Source: Otatea glauca
Taxonomy: Eukaryota; Streptophyta; Magnoliopsida; Poales; Poaceae
Reading direction: 5' to 3'
DNA length: 64,000 nt
NCBI GenBank assembly: GCA_036346275.1
Contig: JAYEVK010000236.1
Location: 1 to 64,000 of the forward strand
The notes beneath the pieces were generated by a model. The model saw only the letters and a program-made list of their open reading frames with translations. It was not told the origin of the DNA and did no database searches. Below, piece after piece: positions 21,392-33,347 of this stretch; positions within the stretch are counted from its first letter, which is position 1, and the number at the start of each line of letters is the position of its first letter. A program made the translations under genes and the position numbers.

Positions 21392-22312
21392 TCAGCATGT
21401 CTGCAGGATTATCATCAGTATGTAACTTTCCAACAACAACTTGTCCTTCAGTGACAACATCACGAATAAAGTGGTACTTGATATCAATGCGCTTGGTCTT
21501 GGCATGATACGAGTATCATTCTTGGTCAAACAAATAGCACTTTGGCTATCACAATAAACAGTAAGAGTACCCTGTTTAAAACCAAGTTCAGAAACTAGAC
21601 CTCGCAACCAAATAGCTTCCTTAAGTCCTTCAGTGGCTCAAACATATTCCGCTTCAGTAGTAGAAAGAGCGGCAATAGGCTGTAAGGATGCCTCCCAACT
21701 AACTGCAGAACCATATAAATAGAAGATATATCCAGAAATTGACCTTCTTTTATCAAGATCACCAGCATAATCAGAATCAACAAACCCAAGGACGTCATTT
21801 GTCTTCACTTTATTCTTATCAAACATCAAGCCAAAGTTAGAAGTGCCTTTCAAATAACGAATAATCCACTTAACTGCATTCCAATGCTCTTTGCCAGGAT
21901 TATGCATAAATCTGCTAACAACGCTAACAGAATGAGCTAAATCTGGTCTGGTGCAAATCATAGCATACATGAGATTACCAACTACACTAGAGTAAGGAAT
22001 ACGAGACATATAGTTTTTGTCTTCTTCATTAATAAGACACTGACTTGAAGATAACTTAAAGTGTGAGGCAAAAGGTGTAGAAAAAGGTTTGCAATTACTG
22101 AGATTAAATCTGTCAAGTACCTTCTCAATGAAATTTTTATGAGATAGAAATAATGTACCAGCTTTGTGATCACGTTGAATTTCCATCCCAAGAATTTTGT
22201 TAGCTGGACCAAGATCTTTCATCTCAAACTCATGACTAAGTTGAGCCTTCAACTGTTTAATGAGTGACTTGTCATGAGAAATAATAAGCATATCATCAAC
22301 ATAGAGCGACAA
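21392..22312 (-). pseudogene. Copia RT C-terminus and RNase H
   Basis: The minus-strand frame from 22312 starts MSLYVDDMLIISHD, the YVDD catalytic motif of copia reverse transcriptase, continues through EMKDLGPANKILGMEI and PYSSVVGNLMYAM, and enters RNase H with VDSDYAGDLDKRRSISGYIF and ALSTTEAEYV. A stop at 21638 and a frame change precede the final segment VYCDSQSAICLTKND (from 21607). These motifs are standard for the copia polyprotein; the interruptions make it nonfunctional. Confidence 0.9.
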
Positions 22313-22960
22313 ATAAACAAATGAACCATTTGGAAGCTGTTTGAAGTAAACACAGTTATCATAGTTCTTTGCGAGAATCTTTGTTGTGCAATCATAAAAG
22401 AATCAAACCTTTTATACCACTGCCTAGGAGCTTGTTTAAGACCATAGAGAGATTTTTCAAATGACAAACTAAATCCTCTTTTCAGGAGTAGCAAAACCCT
22501 CGAGGTTGTGTCATAAAAATCTCTTCTTCTAAATCTCCATGTAAGAAAGCGGTTTAACATCAAGTTGCTCTAATTCCAAGTCAAATAAAGCAACAAAAGC
22601 AAGCATAACCTAAATGGAAGTGTGGCGCACAACAGGAGAAAAAACTTCATTGAAGTCAATACATTCTCTTTGGTCAAAACCTTTTACCACTAAACGGGCT
22701 TTCCATCTTGCAGGTTCAACTCTAGAAATACCATCCTTCTTCTTATAAATCTATTTGCACTTTAAAGGTTTCTTACCTTGTGGAAGCTTAACCAAATCCC
22801 ATGTATGGTTTTTATGAAGGCTCACAATTTCTTCATTCATAGCTGTCAACCACTTAGAAGAATTTTAACATGAGATAGCTTCAGAATAAGAAGAAGGTTC
22901 AAAAATATCACGAATATCTTGTGCAGCAAGAAGAGCATATCAGGCCATATTATCAGTGTT
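22313..22960 (-). pseudogene. Copia reverse transcriptase N-terminal part
   Basis: Across several frames the minus strand shows RWKARLVVKGFDQREC, FNEVFSPVVRHTSI, LDVKP and EKSLYGLKQAPRQWYKRFD. These are the conserved first half of copia reverse transcriptase up to the YVDD motif. Frameshifts near 22560, 22490 and 22380 and internal stops are present. Confidence 0.85.
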
Positions 22961-23199
22961 ACGATATCTAGCAGGTAATTAAGTGTTCCTCATTGGTCTA
23001 TCTCGAGCAATACAATGATCATTAGTACTAGGAGATGCAGAAACTAATTGTGACGAAGTACCACTAGGTGCTAAAATTGGTTGTGAAGAAGAACCACTAG
23101 AAGAATCATTATCAATGGTAGGTAAAACTACCTCAAATTCGCATTTCTTTCAGTGACTTGAAATTCCAGATTCATTTGTGGATGAACAACCATCACTTG

Positions 23200-24110
23200 T
23201 CACTACCGGTGAAAGTAAAGCATCTTCATGAAAAGTAACATCACGACTCTTGATTAATTTGCGAGAATCGAACAACATAAGCGATATCCTTTAACACTGA
23301 ACCATACCCAACAAATATGCATTTTCTTGCTCTAGGCTCTAATTTTCCATCGCTAACATGAGCATAAGCGGGACAACCAAAAATTCTCAAATTAAAATAA
23401 TCAAGCTGGTTTACCTAACCAAACCTCTTACGGAATCTTAAAGTCAATGGCTGAATTTGGAAGCGATTAATCAAATAAGAGGTTGTAGAAAGCAGTTTGA
23501 CCCACAAAGCACGCTTATTCCATAAACACGCATTTGAAAGCATGCAATAGGCTCTTTCGGAAGATTGCGATTCATACCCTCTGCCACACCATTCTTTGAG
23601 GTTTACATAGAACAGTTAAATGTCTTGCAATACCATGATTAGCACAAAATTGATCAAACTCACCACTACAAAATTCCAATCCATTGTCAGTTCTAAGTTT
23701 CTTGATTTTCTTGTCAGTTTGATTTTCAACCAAGACTTTCCACTTCTTGAAAACTGAAAAAGCTTCATGCTTATGTTTCAAGAAATAAACCCAAACTTTG
23801 CGAGAAAAATCATCAATGAAGGTAATCATGTACTCACAACCTCCAATAGAAGGAAATCTAGAATGACCCCAAAGATCAGAATGAATATAATCAAGAATTC
23901 CTTTAGTCTAATGAGTTGAAACAGAAAAACTGACTCTCTTTTGTTTGCAAATACACAATGTTCACAGAAATCAAGTTTGCCAATATCATGTAAAAGTCCT
24001 TTCTTGCATAAAAGATGCATACCTTTCTCACTCATATGACCCAAGCGCATATGCCAAAGCTTGGTGATGTGATGATTTGATGCAATAGTAGAAGCAATTG
24101 CAGAACACAT
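23200..24110 (-). pseudogene. Copia integrase
   Basis: The zinc-binding pre-core reads LWHMRLGHMSEKGMHLL and FCEHCVFANKR (HHCC type, 23930-24060). The catalytic core follows with TFIDDFSRKVWVYFLK and KKLRTDNGLEFCSGEF (23640-23830), carrying two of the three D,D,E acidic residues. A frameshift at about 23600 interrupts before the third. The frame near 23280-23400 retains traces of the integrase C-terminal region. It would insert cDNA into the genome if intact. Confidence 0.88.
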
Positions 24111-24485
24111 GCTGTAGAACCTTGCAAGTAATAAAGACTATTGATTCTATTAGCTTTCATAACAACAAAGTTGTATTTAGAAATCTTAAGAACACCATTT
24201 TCACGGTATATTTATAACCCAAAGATTCTATGGTGCCCAAAAAATAAGATTTCTTTTCATTCTGGGAACATGGCGAACATTTGAAAGAGTCCTAACAATG
24301 CCATCATGGGTTTTGATTTGAATAGAACCGATGCCAACAATTTCAAGTGGAGATTCATCAGCAATCACAACTTCACCACTACTAACAGAATCATATGTAG
24401 AGAACCACTCTTTAAATGGACAAATATGAAAAGTGCAAGTGAATCAATAATCCATGCGTTTGATTCTTCAAGTTAGAAGTGATAA

Positions 24486-24707
24486 TTAGAGCCTCACCAT
24501 CGATTCATTTTCAACAAGACTAGCCTCAGCAGATTTATCAAAATGTGTCTTTTTGTCTTTATCTGCCGTATTTTTCAACTTGTAACAATGAGCAATAATA
24601 TGACCAGGTGTCTTGCAATAATGGCAAAAATTGTTGGATTCGTCCTCTTGACTTAGATCTAGATTTTGATCTATGATAATTGCCTTTATGGGAGATCTAC
24701 CTAACAA
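24486..24707 (-). pseudogene. Copia gag zinc knuckle and protease-region start
   Basis: The motif CHYCKTPGHIIAHCYKL is a CX2CX4HX4C zinc knuckle that binds RNA in the capsid. The frame ends soon after; the aspartic protease expected between here and 24110 is not clearly readable, and sequence at 24115-24480 is full of stops. Confidence 0.8.
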
Positions 24708-24719
24708 TTAACCCTCACC

Positions 24720-25466
24720 TTAACTTGAGCGAGAATCAATATCAAATTTCTCCTTAGACAATAAATTTGATTTAACATTCTCAAAACTAAGGGTATCATG
24801 ATTGCCATAAAGCATAATTTCCTTGAAATGCTTAAAGGTAGCAGGCAAAGAGATGACCAACGGAATAGCCTTATCTTCATCATCAATTTTCACCTCTAAT
24901 TTCTCAAGATCAATGATGAGAGAATTAAACTCATTAAGATGAGACTGAATAGAGGTACCTCCCGCCATGCGAATTGTGTACAGACGTTCTTTGAGGTGCA
25001 ATTTGTTGGCAAGACTTTTCTTCATGTACAAGTTTTCCAATTTCTGCCACAGTTTTGCGGCGATAGTCTCATGAATAACTTCACGCAGAATATCTGTAGA
25101 CAAACTGAGTTGTATGGCGGAGAAGGATTTCTGGTCAAGTTCTTCCCATTGTTCATCTGTCATTGTCGTCGGTTTAGCTGACAGTGCTTTTCTGACACCC
25201 ACCTGTGTAAGAACGGCTTTCATTTGAATCTGCCATATCGAAAAACTGATCTTGCCGTCAAACTTCTCAATATCAAATTTAGTGGATGATATGGTGGAGA
25301 ATAAAATTATAGATAAAAAATATGATAGTTTCTGAAAAGAAACTTCCTGGTGCGCTCTGTGTGCGCAAAGTAACTTTCTTGCACGCTCTGATACACTTCG
25401 AATGCGCGTAGCAATTTTCTGCTGAAAAGAACCGGAGCTGCCTTGGAACTGAGAAGCCGAAATCAA
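24720..25466 (-). pseudogene. Copia gag capsid domain
   Basis: A 248-codon frame. The recognised capsid part starts around residue 65 with STKFDIEKFDGKISFSIWQI, continues AVLTQVGVRKAL, DEQWEELDQKSFSAIQLSLS and the UBN2-type motif KLWQKLENLYMKKSLANK to FKEIMLYGNHDTLSFENVK. The true start is probably near the IS/SSTKFD segment (about 25290), with the upstream codons being read-through of the leader. A frameshift separates it from the zinc knuckle at 24600. Confidence 0.88.
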
Positions 25467-25559
25467 AGATCAAATGGAGCTGCCGATCTGTTTGGAGTCC
25501 AAACAGGCTCCTTCTGTCCTTTACACGTTCTGACTTCTGATGCAAAAGACTTCACAGCA

Positions 25560-26123
25560 ACCTTCACAAGCAAACTTCTAGTCGAGAGGCAAGCGGCCGT
25601 GCAAAGGGAGAGCTGCTTCTTCACTCGCGGGCTTCGGTGACCGGCCGCGCAAGGAGGCTGGCAACTGGTGAGCGGCCAAGCGAGCCGGTGGTCGGCGCAA
25701 CGAAAGCGCGACAACAGGCGACGGCTCCTATGGCCGAAGGCGGAATGGCCTGCGGATCTGGTGGGCGGAGCCGGTGAAGCTTTGGGAGTCGGGCGGCGGT
25801 CGGTGGTCGGCGCCGAGCGCGTCAGCGCGATGAGGCCAAGCGACGAAGTTGGACCGAGTCGGAGGCGTCGCAGCCGGGAACCGCGAGAAGATGCGCGCGG
25901 GAGGAAGATGAACCGATAGCCAGCGCAGATCCGAGCGCGCGCGATGAAGTCTAGCGCTGAAGCCGAGTGGATGCGTGCGCAGGGAAGATGAGCCGGCGGC
26001 CGGCGCAAAGAATGAAGCGACGGCGCGACCGGAGGTGGCGTGGATCGAGGACGCGCGGAGGACAGCGCCGCGAGGACGCGACGAGCGGCGGCGGTGACGG
26101 TCGGAACCCGGGGCGTGCAAGAT
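25560..26123 (-). other. GC-rich leader of the copia element
   Basis: About 560 bp between primer site and gag, far richer in G+C than the rest of the element and dense in CGGCG. ORFs in it on both strands (for example 25463-26182 minus) are Arg/Ala/Pro/Ser-rich without a recognisable domain. It could be a structured packaging leader or a captured GC-rich host fragment. Confidence 0.6.
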
Positions 26124-26135
26124 GCTCTCATACCA
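26124..26135 (-). promoter_or_regulatory. Primer binding site (copia)
   Basis: On the minus strand it reads TGGTATGAGAGC, one base from the initiator Met tRNA complement TGGTATCAGAGC, starting 2 bases after the 5' LTR. Confidence 0.85.
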
Positions 26136-26137
26136 CT

Positions 26138-26365
26138 TGTTAGGGTTTGTAGATGCAAAACACACGTACAAGAGGGAGACACAAGATTTTACATGGAAAC
26201 CATTGCAGGAAAAAACCACGGGAGACAAATGCACTATTTGGTTCAACCTTTACATGTACATAGGGGTGGCATATATAGCCAATTAAGATTCCGAAATTAT
26301 AGGAGATACGGTATCTAAAAGATATGGTAAGTTAGGATTTGAGGCATCCGTGATTATCCCTAACA
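26138..26365 (-). repeat. 5' LTR of the copia element
   Basis: 228 bp and about 95% identical to the LTR at 21043-21268. It is followed by the second GAGCT copy at 26366-26370. Confidence 0.95.
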
Positions 26366-26370
26366 GAGCT

Positions 26371-28547
26371 ACACAGAAGTACTAAAGCAGAGCAGATCAG
26401 AGGGATGCTACACATGCTAAAACTATTTAGTTGGTTAAGCTTACTGTGAAACCAAGCCTAACGCATTCTTCAATTACAAGGGATGCCCATGCCAAATTAA
26501 TGTTAGAACAGCTCTTAATGAAAGATTCAGTTCTGTTTCTCTGCAAATATAAGTCCTACAAAAAACATTAGAACCGTGTTAACTTTAGTTACAGAGAGCT
26601 TAACACATTCAATCTTTTTGTAAGCTAAACGTCTAATTCTTTTCGAATTATAGTTATTCTATACCATTCTATATATAATTCTGTCCGGATCCTTTTGGTC
26701 GGAATTGGAAAGTGCTGTCAGAAAGCTAACTACACAAAAGTTATGTTCCCAAATAATAATTTGCTGGTCATGTGTGGTAAAATATACTCAGGTAGATATA
26801 TAATGTTTGCACAAAAGAATATCTGTGGCAAAAATCGGACAAATGATTGAGCGAAAGTCAGAAATTTCTCCTACAAAAAGAATAAAAGCCAGATCTGATC
26901 AAGGATATAATTCAAAGCTAGTCTTGCAAGAGAACATAAAGTACAAAAGAAGGTAAATTAATAGGGGAATTCTGTTTGTCTCTCAACTTTGGAGTAAGGT
27001 CCATATTTAGCTGTGAACTTCTCGACTTTACCTTTTTGTTCAGACAACTTAAGGAGTAGGTCCAAACAAGTGTTTCAAGTTACTGACAGATGGGCTAACC
27101 TGTTAGTGATTCACATAATCGAGCATCAACCTGTTAAGAGTAAATGTAAGATTCAGCACCTAATTGAATGGTACTGTATATAAATTAGGTGGTTTATTAA
27201 CCAGTAGCATCAATATAAATATCAAAACATGGCAATGAAAGAGAAGGGAAAAAGAAAATCACCGCTACCGTTGTCAAACAGAAAAGTTATAGATTTACAA
27301 AAAAAAAATGTCAGCTACTAGAAAAGTGACAACTTCATGCACAAACGCCCAAGGACGCATGCCAAGTTTTGGGTATAGTGCCTATGAAGCTTGCCAATTG
27401 CAACAAACATACCTACTTCTTAAATTGAGGCTAGCCAATTTTTTCCGCTTAAAGGATGATAAAAAGTACAAGATTAGATGCTGTCTCTGATAACTACACA
27501 TAAATAGAAGGATAATAATATTTACTAATTAAATGGACAAATGGAGCAGCCTAGGGAGGACATATGAAGTTTTGACCAAAATTACATCTAAATATTCAAC
27601 GGAAATTGCAAGGTAAGATGATAGTTGATGTCTTTACTAACTGCAAAGAAGAGAAAACAATATATCCACATTTAATCGATAAACAAAGCAATTTGAGAAG
27701 AGGGAGCAAATCTGAGCCTTCTTCTGAAAGGACTTAGGTTTTGGACACCCAACAGCAAGGCCTAAAGGGACAAAAACTAAGGAAACATAAAAAAAAAGCA
27801 ATAACATGAGTTGCACAACACCTAACATGCGCTGCAAAGTTCTAAACAAACCTAACAAAAAACAGAGGTGCAGAGATACAACGGTTGCACCATCGCTAGC
27901 GGTGATTGCAAGATAAGGAAGTATAGCAGCAATTTGACCTAATCATCTCGCTTCAAAAGTAGTCCAAGCATGGTTAGTAAAAAAAAAAAAAGTTTTCCAA
28001 TTTGAGGTCCAAAGTACGACAATCTTGTGATTCAGCTCACTGTTTGGCAGTATGAACATGATCATTTCATCCCAAAGGCAATTGAAGAGTGATGAATAAA
28101 AAACACAGCTTTCTAATTCGAAGTCTAAAGCTGACTATTCTCTAATGCAATTCAGCTGAGACAGGATGTGGGCACATTGCTAATTCCTTAAAAGCATGTA
28201 ATAAGGTGCCCTGTATTAGTAGAATGGAACTATACGGGAAACAACCAACTCAAAATTTAAGCTGTAGTTATTTGTTCGGTGGAAGTGGTTATGGATCAGG
28301 AAGGGCGAACGAACAGAGCATTGCTAGAAGGAGCAAGGAGGCAGCAGCACCCACTGGCCGGTGTTGACAGAACCCGCCTTCATATCCGCCCGCCCGTCGG
28401 CATAACGATAGCACTTATATAAATCTGGCAAACCTAAAATCAGGCCACAGTAAAAAGAAAAAAAGATGGGGCATAAATATAGTGGCAGCCGGCGTTTTAA
28501 AAATTGAAATCTTATTTCATTTATTCTTTTCAGATTTCACAGCAAAC
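26371..28547 (-). other. Intronic or undetermined part of the unknown gene
   Basis: No exon here meets my standard. Weak minus-strand candidates are a frame after a strong acceptor TTTGTCCCTTTAG near 27768 (GLAVGCPKPKSFQKKAQ) and one near 28330-28430 (GLPDLYKCYRYADGRADM). Both lack a matching donor. The remainder is AT-rich. Confidence 0.4.
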
Positions 28548-28645
28548 CTGGGCATCTTCATTGAGATAAATATCACTGAAGTTTGTGGTAGCTGCCGAGT
28601 TGCCCTTCAGACGAAATATTGCAATCTTTGCAAAATGTATTTCTT
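28548..28645 (-). CDS. Internal exon, unidentified host gene
   Basis: Two bases plus 32 codons between an acceptor GCCTGACAAG at 28646-28655 and a donor GCCCAG/GTTTGC at 28547. The frame reads EIHFAKIAIFRLKGNSAATT then NFSDIYLNEDAQ. An alternative acceptor after TTTTGCAAAG would start it at 28625. The codon content is clearly protein-like compared with the other frames. No family is recognised. It is the most 5' exon I can support. Confidence 0.55.
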
Positions 28646-29371
28646 CTTGTCAGGCAGAAATTGAATGGGCAGTAACAAAGAGGTAAAATATGGAATATAC
28701 AAACCGTAGAACTGAATACAGAAACAAAAGAAAAAACTGCAAGGTTAGAAGAAGGGTGCGCCAATGGCCAACCAACATTGGAGACAGGGCAACCGCCATG
28801 GGCAATGGACAACGTAAACTACATGCTGAAATACGCTCGACATGAGCAACACATACACAGCACAATCCACAAAAGAACCCTCACAACGACGACACACACA
28901 ACTGTCAATCCATCAGAGCAAACGCTTCGACCCTGTAAGCCAAGCAAGGAAAATCACTGGATACACAGCACAATATGGTGTAATTAACCAATCGAAACAA
29001 CAAATAAGGAAAACATAGGGGAAACTCTCATGTAAACCCTCAAGACGACACTTGGGAGCCGATCAGCACCACTGGGGGACCAAGCGAAACGACGAGCACA
29101 TGGCCGACGTCGGCGCCCTACCACCGGAGAGCAGGGCCTAGGCAGATCACCGCAATACAGGGAAGATGGACGGGCGGATATGAAGTCGTCCTTGGTGGCG
29201 GCGGCCTGCGGATCTGCCCCTCATCCAAACTCTAGCCACAGCATGGTGAGGCAGGCGAATTGGCGGATGGAGAGGGCGGAGGAGGAACTGGGGAAGAAGG
29301 TGTAGCTGGACAGTGCAGCGGCCGACATGCGTTCGGGGTAGTGCCGTAGCGGGTGCGGACCCGGGTTCACA
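28646..29371 (-). other. Probable 5' region of the unknown gene
   Basis: 29000-29370 is GC-rich with many CpG, as at grass gene starts. A short minus-strand ORF at 29221-29328 reads MSAAALSSYTFFPSSSSALS then IRQFACLTMLWLEFG before a stop. The Ser/Ala-rich start resembles an organelle transit peptide, but no splice donor joins it to the next exon. A string GGACGGGCGGATATGAAG near 29170 recurs in similar form near 28385 (minus strand both). The gypsy LTR starts at 29372, so any promoter further upstream is displaced. Confidence 0.35.
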
Positions 29372-32300
29372 TGATTTTGGACCTCAGGTGTATTTCTATA
29401 CTGGCGTCTGATCAGTGGCTAATACACACGGTTATTTAGAGATATATTATCATCATTTATATATAAATTTAAATAAAGAACTACATTGATAATGTTTTAA
29501 GTGTTATTACAACTTAGGCTTGATAGCCGGGTGCATTAAAAAAAGTCCACAGTGAGCTGATAAATAAAGATAGTGCTCAAGTGGTCAACCATGACCCACG
29601 AGCAACTGACGGAGGTTTGCACCGTAACATTTGGTCTCATTGTCGTCTCCAAATCTGGCGGCATAGAAGTACCTCATTTTGAGCTTCATCTTCAACTGGT
29701 AAATTTTCAACAAGTAAAGTGTGTACTTTCGTATTTCGCAAGATTTTTGCAGATACTATTAACTACATGTATGATCAATCAACGGGAGAATATATGTTTA
29801 CTTTGCTCAAAGCCAATTTATGGATTCCATGCAAATAATAATAATTTCCAAAACAGCAATTGTAAAAGCATTACTTCAATAAAATGTAATTATAAAACGA
29901 GTAATAAAGATTCATAGTAACTTTGAGAAGGTACCATCCATACCACTCTGCTAATATGGTAACACAAGCCCGTTAGTATACCACATCCAAATATATCCAT
30001 TTTGAGTCCCACAACCTTTGTTAAAAAAACCAGTTTTCAAAAACCAACAAAATATAATCAAGTGTGGCCTTTCCTTGCAATGCTATGACCAAGGGCACGG
30101 TTATTTGAATATATTGGTTTATTACTCTACAGAGAGTGTACAACTATACTACAAGATATAATCATGTCCTGATGTCTATACAATTTACACTCAACAAGAT
30201 AGAATACGACTCAAGGGATTATAACAAGGGCTTTACAATGTCAAGCCCTAACATCACCTTGCCCAATGACCCCTCAATGTGTGGATGCCGTTACAATCAT
30301 CACTTTTAAAACCACCTATAATGTACAGCCCACGATGATAATGTTAGCTCTTAGTAAATTATTCAACCATGTTCTACCCATAAGAACATGTGGTTTGCAT
30401 GATATATACTAGGATCAATGGCACTTGAGTTCGATCCTTAAGTGACTCGAGTGAGACAAACACATACCTGTATCTCGTGCACCAGCACCAATCCCCAAAA
30501 CCATTTGCCCAAGTCCAAAATATGTTTTCCATTTTGCCCACATAAGGTTTTTCAGAGTCTAACCATATCCAAAATATGTCATGAGAATTTCTCCAAAGTG
30601 TACCACTGTAAACTAGAATTTTTCAAAATAGCGACTATAAGCATAACTAAGCAATTTCTAGGTATATTTTTCAAAGTCTTACCAAATTTATTCAAATAAG
30701 GGGATAACTATTCTTAGGGTGACAACGATAGGGGTATTTTAATATCAAGGTAGCTTTTGGTTTCAACAATTGTCAATAACTAATTATTACGCAAAGATAT
30801 AACAACTTTATTTGAATTAAGCATGCACAAAATATTTATAATGAAAAAAAACGTAGCCTTTGAAAAACTAAGATCAATATAATCAAGGGGGTGTTTGCCT
30901 TGCTCGTGGAGTGCTTGTTCTTGTTTCAGTTCAACTTCAATCGTGTCTGGTACGGTGGCGTCTAAACGAGAAAACCAAATAGCACAAATAAATTTCAAAT
31001 AATATCCAAATAAAATCTAAAATTTACAAAACACATTCTGAGAGAAAGATCTTGAATTTATAAAAAAATTAGCAAAAAAGTTATTTGGAGTTTGTATAAG
31101 GGAGAACGGGTCATCATAAATTATACTAGAAGAGAAAATCAAGAAAAAGAATAGGGAAAATACTATGTGGAACTATTTATAATTATTTTCTTTAATTCGG
31201 AAATTCTAGTTTATTGGGCAGACGACGTGTAGGACCATGGTTCAAATAAACCGGTTTATTTAAAAATTAAATCGACCAATGGGGCCCATACGTTAGTGAT
31301 TGAGATTTTGAAATCAATTTTTAAAAGAAAACCGACACGTGGGGTTGGCTTGTTAGCGACTATGTGGGGGTAGAGAGACAAGGGCGCCTAACACGAGGCT
31401 TGGGATAGCAAGAGGGAGTGGAGGGGGACCTCGAGGAGGGTTTGCGATGGTTGGGGATGGTCGAAGATGGCTGGCGACGCGAGCTCAGCGGCAACGGCCA
31501 TGGCAAATGATGGAGACAGAGAAGTAGTGGTGTCGGGGTGAAATTGATGGAGGGGAAAGCATAAGGGAGGTGAGGAGATTCCATTTTGGGATTGGTAGCG
31601 GTAGAGGTTCATCGGAGGCTTGATGACATTGACTGGCGGCGGAGGAGGTGTCGTGGTGGTAGTGTTCGAGAGAGTAGGCTACAAATGAGGAGGAAGTTAT
31701 CGAGCATGCTAAGGAAGCTCAAGCTCAAAGAAATTTGGAAATGGTTCATTGAGGAGGAAGATTGAGCTCAATTTAGCTTGGTTGATTTGGGGCTAGAAGC
31801 TTTATAAAGGCATTGCTACTGTTGGGCGTTGGAGAAGGAGTGACGGGAGGAGAGTGGAGTGCAAGGCAAGGCTGGGTGACTTTATAAAAGCAGGAGGAGT
31901 GCCTCGGCTTGTGCCGAAGGCATGGCTCATTGGCTAGGGAGGAAGTCAAATGCTTGGGAAGGCGATGATGTGGCGGTGTGTAGGCTCGTGCCGGATGGGG
32001 CGGTGCGGCGCTGCCGGCTTGTGTCATGACACAGTGGCATGGCACTGGGCGATGGTTGTGTTCGATGTGGCGATGTGGCGGATTCGGCGAGTGTGTGCGA
32101 GTTGTCGGGCCTAGGGCGTGTGCAAGCTGGTGTGGTGCAGCGCGGGGTTTGGGTGAGCCGAAAGTGCGAGCAGCGCGGTTGCATAGGCTAGTACCACGAG
32201 CGACAACTTTGTGGGCGGTGTGAAGCGGCTTGAGGAGAGGACACATAGAAGGTGTATTCTCCAAAGTCGCCAAGTGAGAAGAAAGCGACAAGAAGTTACT

Positions 32301-32698
32301 TTGGGGTTTGGAAGCAGGCGAGATGTGGGCCAATAGGCTGAATAGTAACAGGCCGAGCCAAGAAAACAGTCACGAGCTAGATGAGGAAATCGGCCGGTAG
32401 GATTTCATGATTAAAAATATTTTGGAATAAAATAATGCAAGAGAAGGCTTCAAATTTTAAAATTAGTAAATTACTTCCAAAAATTCCAGAAAATTTGACA
32501 GACATAATTTGGAATATTTGGAACATAGATAAAATATTTTCAAACTTTGAAATTTATTTGTAATCTGCAAAAACTAAAAAGGGCTCAAAACAAAATAGGA
32601 CAAAAAAAGCAGAAAATTTAGAAAAAAACTCAAAAATTCAGAAAATAAATATTAACTAATTAATATTCACAAATATAAATATTTAAATTTGTGATGTC
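29372..32698 (-). repeat. Gypsy LTR, probably solo and divergent
   Basis: The left end reads TGATTTTGGACCTCAGGTGT followed by CTGATCAGTGGCTAATACAC, matching the LTR starts at 1979 and 13012 (GATCAGTGGCTAGTAC). The conserved block appears at about 30115-30170 (CTCTACAGAGAGTGTACAAC). The right end is degraded (GTGATGTCGG instead of GGGATGTTACA). A GC-rich core lies at 31370-32330. No internal retroelement sequence adjoins and no TSD was found, so it is an old solo or truncated LTR. Confidence 0.75.
31882..31895 (-). promoter_or_regulatory. Putative LTR TATA box
   Basis: The minus strand reads TGCTTTTATAAAGTCACC inside the GC-rich core of the LTR. A second candidate, CCTTTATAAAGCTTC, lies about 85 bp further downstream (near 31798-31810). 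Confidence 0.4.
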
Positions 32699-33347
32699 GG
32701 GGAGGCGCTCCTAGTCCCACTCATGAAGGGTGATACAATGGTCTCATTATTAGTTATAGTATAGTACCACTTCTTAGATTTCCTTTTTCCAAAGACGTAA
32801 TATATGGTCTTTTCCTTTTCTAGAACGTTTGTTTCCTTTTCCTTAATTCCAGGATATTTGTTTCCTTTTCCTTGAGATGATGCTAGAGGTGGGGAGAGAT
32901 GTTGTGGGCCACAGGGATGAGTTAGACACATTAAACAATTGCCATCGGATGTGGGTGAGTAAAGGTGAGGAAAGATCTGAGAGGTTAATTTTGATAGAGG
33001 CAAGTTTTTGGGGACGCTTCGCTGAGTGCATGAAGGTTGGACCATCTTTAGTGGGGTGCATTATTTGGGGTGAACGTAGAAAAGAATATTTAGATGCATT
33101 ATAAAGGGGTATAGAAGACATGGATGCAGCTTAATTACTTGTTGCCTTGTCGTAGAAGCCAAAAGGTGCAATTGCAATTCGGTCCTTAGTTCATATGTGA
33201 CGAGTGGGCCATTTGACCACATCACGGCCCATTTGAGGAGGCCGTCAAGGACGAGTGGGCCCATCCCGTTGCTCGATGAGAGGATTCTCGCGTGTGGCAT
33301 ATTCGCCACCTGGCTCCGTGGCTCTGCCTGTCCCATCATCCTCCTAG
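32699..33347. other. Intergenic with an unrecognised ORF
   Basis: A plus-strand frame at 32877-33104 (75 codons) includes DTLNNCHRMWVSKGEERSER and GRFAECMKVGPSLVGCIIWG. It is not low complexity, but I recognise no family and see no gene structure around it. It could be a fragment of a mobile element. The rest shows nothing supported. Confidence 0.35.

Larger units (their letters stand above)
21043..26365 (-). mobile_element. Ty1/copia retrotransposon, complete but defective (TSD GAGCT)
   Basis: LTRs lie at 21043-21268 and 26138-26365, both TGTTAGGG...CCCTAACA, flanked by perfect GAGCT duplications (21038-21042, 26366-26370). Order on the minus strand is 5' LTR, primer site, GC-rich leader, gag with zinc knuckle, integrase, reverse transcriptase, RNase H, polypurine tract, 3' LTR. 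Integrase before reverse transcriptase is the copia order. The LTRs differ at roughly a dozen sites plus a 2 bp gap (about 95% identity), so insertion is not recent. Multiple frameshifts and stops break the polyprotein. It lies in an intron of the unknown gene, same strand. Confidence 0.96.

Noticed and set aside
25463..26182. Minus-strand ORF of 239 codons in the copia leader
   Set aside because: Arg/Ala/Ser/Pro-rich from GC-rich DNA with overlapping frames open on both strands; no domain, and it overlaps the LTR and primer site.
31773..32333. Minus-strand ORF of 186 codons
   Set aside because: His/Pro/Ser/Thr-rich, inside the GC-rich core of an LTR, no domain.
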